Notes under the pieces: generated by a model
Seen by the model: the letters and a program-made list of their open reading frames with translations, nothing else
Database searches by the model: none
What the model was told of the DNA's origin: nothing
Source of the DNA: Parashewanella sp965200795
GTDB lineage: Bacteria; Pseudomonadota; Gammaproteobacteria; Enterobacterales; Shewanellaceae
Length of the DNA: 64,000 nt
Reading direction: 5' to 3'
Assembly: GCA_965200795.1 (NCBI GenBank)
Contig: CBDAVB010000022.1
Location: 1-64,000, forward strand
Part shown: positions 61,394-64,000 of the stretch, in pieces
How the letters are laid out: each line of letters opens with the position of its first letter
How positions within the stretch are numbered: the stretch's first letter is position 1
Program-made: the position numbers and the translations under genes

Positions 61394-64000
61394 ATGGCAT
61401 CAGGTCTTGATAAAAACTTATGTGCTTCATATGACTTAACCGGCTCATACGACAATATTGAAATCGATCAAGCGCAAGATTGCTGCAAAAATGAACAAGC
61501 AGTAGATGCGGTCTCTCCCGAAATGATAGAAAAATATCATTTACTACCCGCTCATGAGCTTGAGTCTATCTCCGTAACCAGGCTGCGATGGCAGTTTATA
61601 CTTGAAAAATTTCATATTAATGAGAGTCAAACGAGGTTCAGTCCTGAACACTCTTTTAGTCAAAAAGAGTTTGAATTACTATTACACTCTTCTACGGAAC
61701 CATCTGACAGATTATATTTATACTCCAAGTTTCGTGGTTTTCTTCAATTTAATGTGAAACTTACTCCGTTTAATTATAGTCTTCGTGAAAGCTTCACCGA
61801 CAAAATAAAGCGTATAAACTTAGAGTTTAAACAAATAAATCAAGATGTTAGTTTTGGAAAGTTACAGCGATATTTAAACTGGAAGTTTTTAGATCAGAAG
61901 CGGCGTCTTTATGCTTCAGAATGTAACGAGCCTGTGTCATGCCTGTTATTAAAATTACACGCTGAGTTGATGAGTTTTTTTGATAAATATAAAAAAATTG
62001 ATTATTTATTTTTTAAAGTGAATGATGTGTCCGAAGAACCAGGTGAAGTGACCCGGATAGACTATAAGAAATATTGGGATAGCCTTTTGCTCTTATTCAA
62101 GGAAGAAGACCTAGGAGCAGAGTGTGCATTATATCCTCTTTATATGGTTGTTTGTGAGGAGTTTCTTTTTAAATTACTTTCATGCGCGGGAATTAATATG
62201 GAGTTTGAAGAATTTATGAAAAACATGAATTCTTACTTAACTTTTTATATTGTCCGGCTTCACGGCGATCTGATAGAAATAAAAATAGAGATATTTTTCT
62301 CGCCGAGTCAAGTAAGTTGCCATTATAATAAAATAAAATTCACAAATTCAATGTCTTGCTTGTCAGTTAAAATGAGGCTAAGTTTTTTTAATCCGGCTTG
62401 TATTACATCAATGTTATTAAGTAATAATAGTTGCGGTTTCTCCGCTCTGGGCTTGAGTCAGATCCCGCCTGTCATTCCAACTTGGTTATTGGCTATTCCG
62501 TATCAGGAACAAAGCGGCTTTGAATTTGATAAATATTTAACTTACTTTCCTTATGAAAAAAAACCAGAGGCTTGCCTTCTTCTGAATACACTTTTCAGTA
62601 ATAATAAAACTGATATTGAAAGAATCGATGCGTTTGAACAATGCAGATTGTTAGCCATGCCCGAGTATCATCATAAATTTATAGTTAATTGTAATGGTAA
62701 ATCCCGTGATTATAAGTTTGCTGAGCAATGTTTACGGTTTACTATTTTTCACGGTAAAAATCAGGAAATCGTCAATCATTTAAGTAAGGAAGTATTAGCG
62801 TTTAAAGAAAAAAGAAAAAACAACTCATCGCTGATCTCTATATTTGATAAAGATTTCGACAGAAACCCTCAATATTTAAAAAAAGAAAATGGATATATCA
62901 GAATAAGAGATAAAAATGAGATACTAACACGCATCGGTATAAACTTTTCATTAATTAATATCATAGCCTCTCAAGAAACGCTTTTGATCAGCTTGGGTGT
63001 CATTAAACAGAATAACCCTGAACTTCATGACATACACACTAATTACGGCGGAAACAGCTTCTCATTGTACTATTATGAGTTTATAAACGATAAAACAGTT
63101 ATCGTAAGAGTGATTTTCCACAGGGACATTAATCTTAATCCCGAGACAAAGCAAACGGGTATAATGGCATCCTTAGAAAACGGCGTTACGGCTTACCGAT
63201 CGTTACTTCTGTCGACAAAAGTGAAGCTTCAAAACGGGCGGATAGTGAATTTTGAAAATGAAATGCTTCTGGGACCTGCGCTTCTTGAGGATGATGATTC
63301 AACACTACCTGAGTTCGATTTAAAAAGGACTCATTGCATACCGGCTTCACAGGGGCTTGCGGATTCAGTTAACTGGTTTTGCGAAAACAACAGGTATGAG
63401 GGGTTAAATGCGTTATCGGCGTATTTAGATATTACCAATCCGCACTCAGTAAGAGTTTCCGGATTTAACCGGGCAAAAGCCCTGGTGTCCCCCCTGTTTT
63501 CAGTATACTTCAGGTATATCAGTTCGGATGAACTTGTTATCTATAAGATATTGGCTTTTGAATTAACATTAATCCGGCGCAGACAAAGTATCGCAAGCCT
63601 AGCGGGTAAAGCGGAAAAGTTAAGTCAAAGGCACAAGGATAACCCTGAAGAATCGGCGCGGGTGAATTGCTCCCGCTTTATTATCCGTTACAGCGAGAAT
63701 GAGCCCGTCATTGAGTACAGCGAGAATGAGCCCGTCATTGAGTCTGATGCTCATCATTGCTTTTCCGTACTCTCGAAATTACTGGAATATCTTCGTCTTG
63801 AAGGCGTTGAGCCCCTTAACGTGCTGGCGGATAGTTCATTTGTTGTCGATATTGACAATTTACTGGCTGAGGAAGGTATGCCGCTAAGAGCGGTAAATAA
63901 ACTGCCGTCAGATTATCAGGCCGTTTTTTACATAGAAAAACACAAAGCGAGAGTGCATGTCATTTTTGACGCGGATATGAAAAAAGAAAAAGCGTTTAGT
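61394..64000 (+). CDS. Large unrecognised protein, open at right edge
   Basis: An uninterrupted frame of 869 codons from ATG 61394 to the end of the window; the C-terminus is missing. AAAGG precedes the ATG. No signal peptide, membrane segment or known domain is recognised. The start (MASGLDKNLCASYDL) is followed by mixed alpha/beta-looking sequence. The codon use is clearly A/T-richer than the neighbouring mks genes, which suggests recent acquisition or weak selection. Around residues 766-783 a 9-residue unit YSENEPVIE is exactly duplicated. Size, composition and lack of homology resemble the giant proteins at 31269 and 50075. It is probably separate from the mks operon, with 258 bases between. 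Confidence 0.65.
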   Translation, partial: MASGLDKNLCASYDLTGSYDNIEIDQAQDCCKNEQAVDAVSPEMIEKYHLLPAHELESISVTRLRWQFILEKFHINESQTRFSPEHSFSQKEFELLLHSSTEPSDRLYLYSKFRGFLQFNVKLTPFNYSLRESFTDKIKRINLEFKQINQDVSFGKLQRYLNWKFLDQKRRLYASECNEPVSCLLLKLHAELMSFFDKYKKIDYLFFKVNDVSEEPGEVTRIDYKKYWDSLLLLFKEEDLGAECALYPLYMVVCEEFLFKLLSCAGINMEFEEFMKNMNSYLTFYIVRLHGDLIEIKIEIFFSPSQVSCHYNKIKFTNSMSCLSVKMRLSFFNPACITSMLLSNNSCGFSALGLSQIPPVIPTWLLAIPYQEQSGFEFDKYLTYFPYEKKPEACLLLNTLFSNNKTDIERIDAFEQCRLLAMPEYHHKFIVNCNGKSRDYKFAEQCLRFTIFHGKNQEIVNHLSKEVLAFKEKRKNNSSLISIFDKDFDRNPQYLKKENGYIRIRDKNEILTRIGINFSLINIIASQETLLISLGVIKQNNPELHDIHTNYGGNSFSLYYYEFINDKTVIVRVIFHRDINLNPETKQTGIMASLENGVTAYRSLLLSTKVKLQNGRIVNFENEMLLGPALLEDDDSTLPEFDLKRTHCIPASQGLADSVNWFCENNRYEGLNALSAYLDITNPHSVRVSGFNRAKALVSPLFSVYFRYISSDELVIYKILAFELTLIRRRQSIASLAGKAEKLSQRHKDNPEESARVNCSRFIIRYSENEPVIEYSENEPVIESDAHHCFSVLSKLLEYLRLEGVEPLNVLADSSFVVDIDNLLAEEGMPLRAVNKLPSDYQAVFYIEKHKARVHVIFDADMKKEKAFS
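63689..63742 (+). repeat. Perfect 27-bp tandem duplication
   Basis: The unit beginning TACAGCGAGAATGAGCCC and ending GTCATTGAG occurs twice in a row without a mismatch, encoding YSENEPVIE twice. Confidence 0.95.

Noticed and set aside
1..64000. tRNA, rRNA, CRISPR arrays or phage structural genes
   Set aside because: I looked for T-loop and anticodon-arm patterns, rRNA segments, spacer arrays and phage gene runs and saw none I could support.

Overview
The window looks like a chromosomal segment of a host-associated gammaproteobacterium. The haem-copper oxidase cluster runs coxB-coxA-ctaG-coxC-SURF1-(181-aa membrane protein)-ctaA-ctaB-SCO, as in Pseudomonadales/Oceanospirillales. lptD-surA-pdxA-rsmA-apaG-apaH, amgK-murU and ispB/rplU-rpmA-obgE point the same way. 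Repeat-rich intergenic DNA, decayed insertion sequences and several very large eukaryote-like proteins suggest an animal symbiont or parasite, for example an Endozoicomonadaceae-like or Legionella-like lifestyle. That placement is inference; there is no rRNA gene in the window to settle it.

Layout. 1-1471 (minus) is the N-terminal part of a PPR-like protein with six 126-bp repeats, cut by the window edge. 1472-6754 is an accessory zone: IS630 remnants, an MFS transporter, a Ser-rich membrane protein and a nested-hairpin mini-element. 6755-11236 (minus) is a compact five-gene operon (NTF2-like, SDR, FAD oxidoreductase, DUF1365, CFA-synthase-like) of the type linked elsewhere to singlet-oxygen/fatty-acid modification. 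11237-13576 holds a single gene between IS debris, and its C-terminus is a recognisable metazoan-type TRAF (coiled coil + MATH) domain. 13577-18921 is housekeeping (ispB, rplU, rpmA, obgE, yjjP/yjjB, folA, a small exported protein). 19027-27169 (minus) is the cytochrome c oxidase structural and assembly operon. 27905-29134 is a SpmA/SpmB-type membrane protein. 29734-37427 holds a secreted leucine-rich/receptor-L-like protein and a 2052-aa helical-repeat protein. 37513-39537 is a chemoreceptor. 39744-47164 (minus) is the lptD-to-apaH envelope/vitamin/rRNA-methylation cluster, loosened by inserted repeats. 47315-49783 is amgK-murU-djlA. 50075-53515 is a 1146-aa protein with about twelve 28-residue repeats. 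53716-54666 is a 2-hydroxyacid dehydrogenase. 55557-61135 is an MksB-MksE-MksF condensin operon. 61394 to the right edge is a large, unrecognised, A/T-rich open frame.

How it fits together. Core respiration, envelope biogenesis and peptidoglycan recycling genes are intact. Between them sit probable host-interaction genes (TRAF-like, PPR-like, LRR-like, two giant repeat proteins and the right-edge frame). The DNA around and between them carries at least four families of short inverted-repeat elements. In two places (cfa, rsmA) such an element supplies the stop codon of the neighbouring gene.
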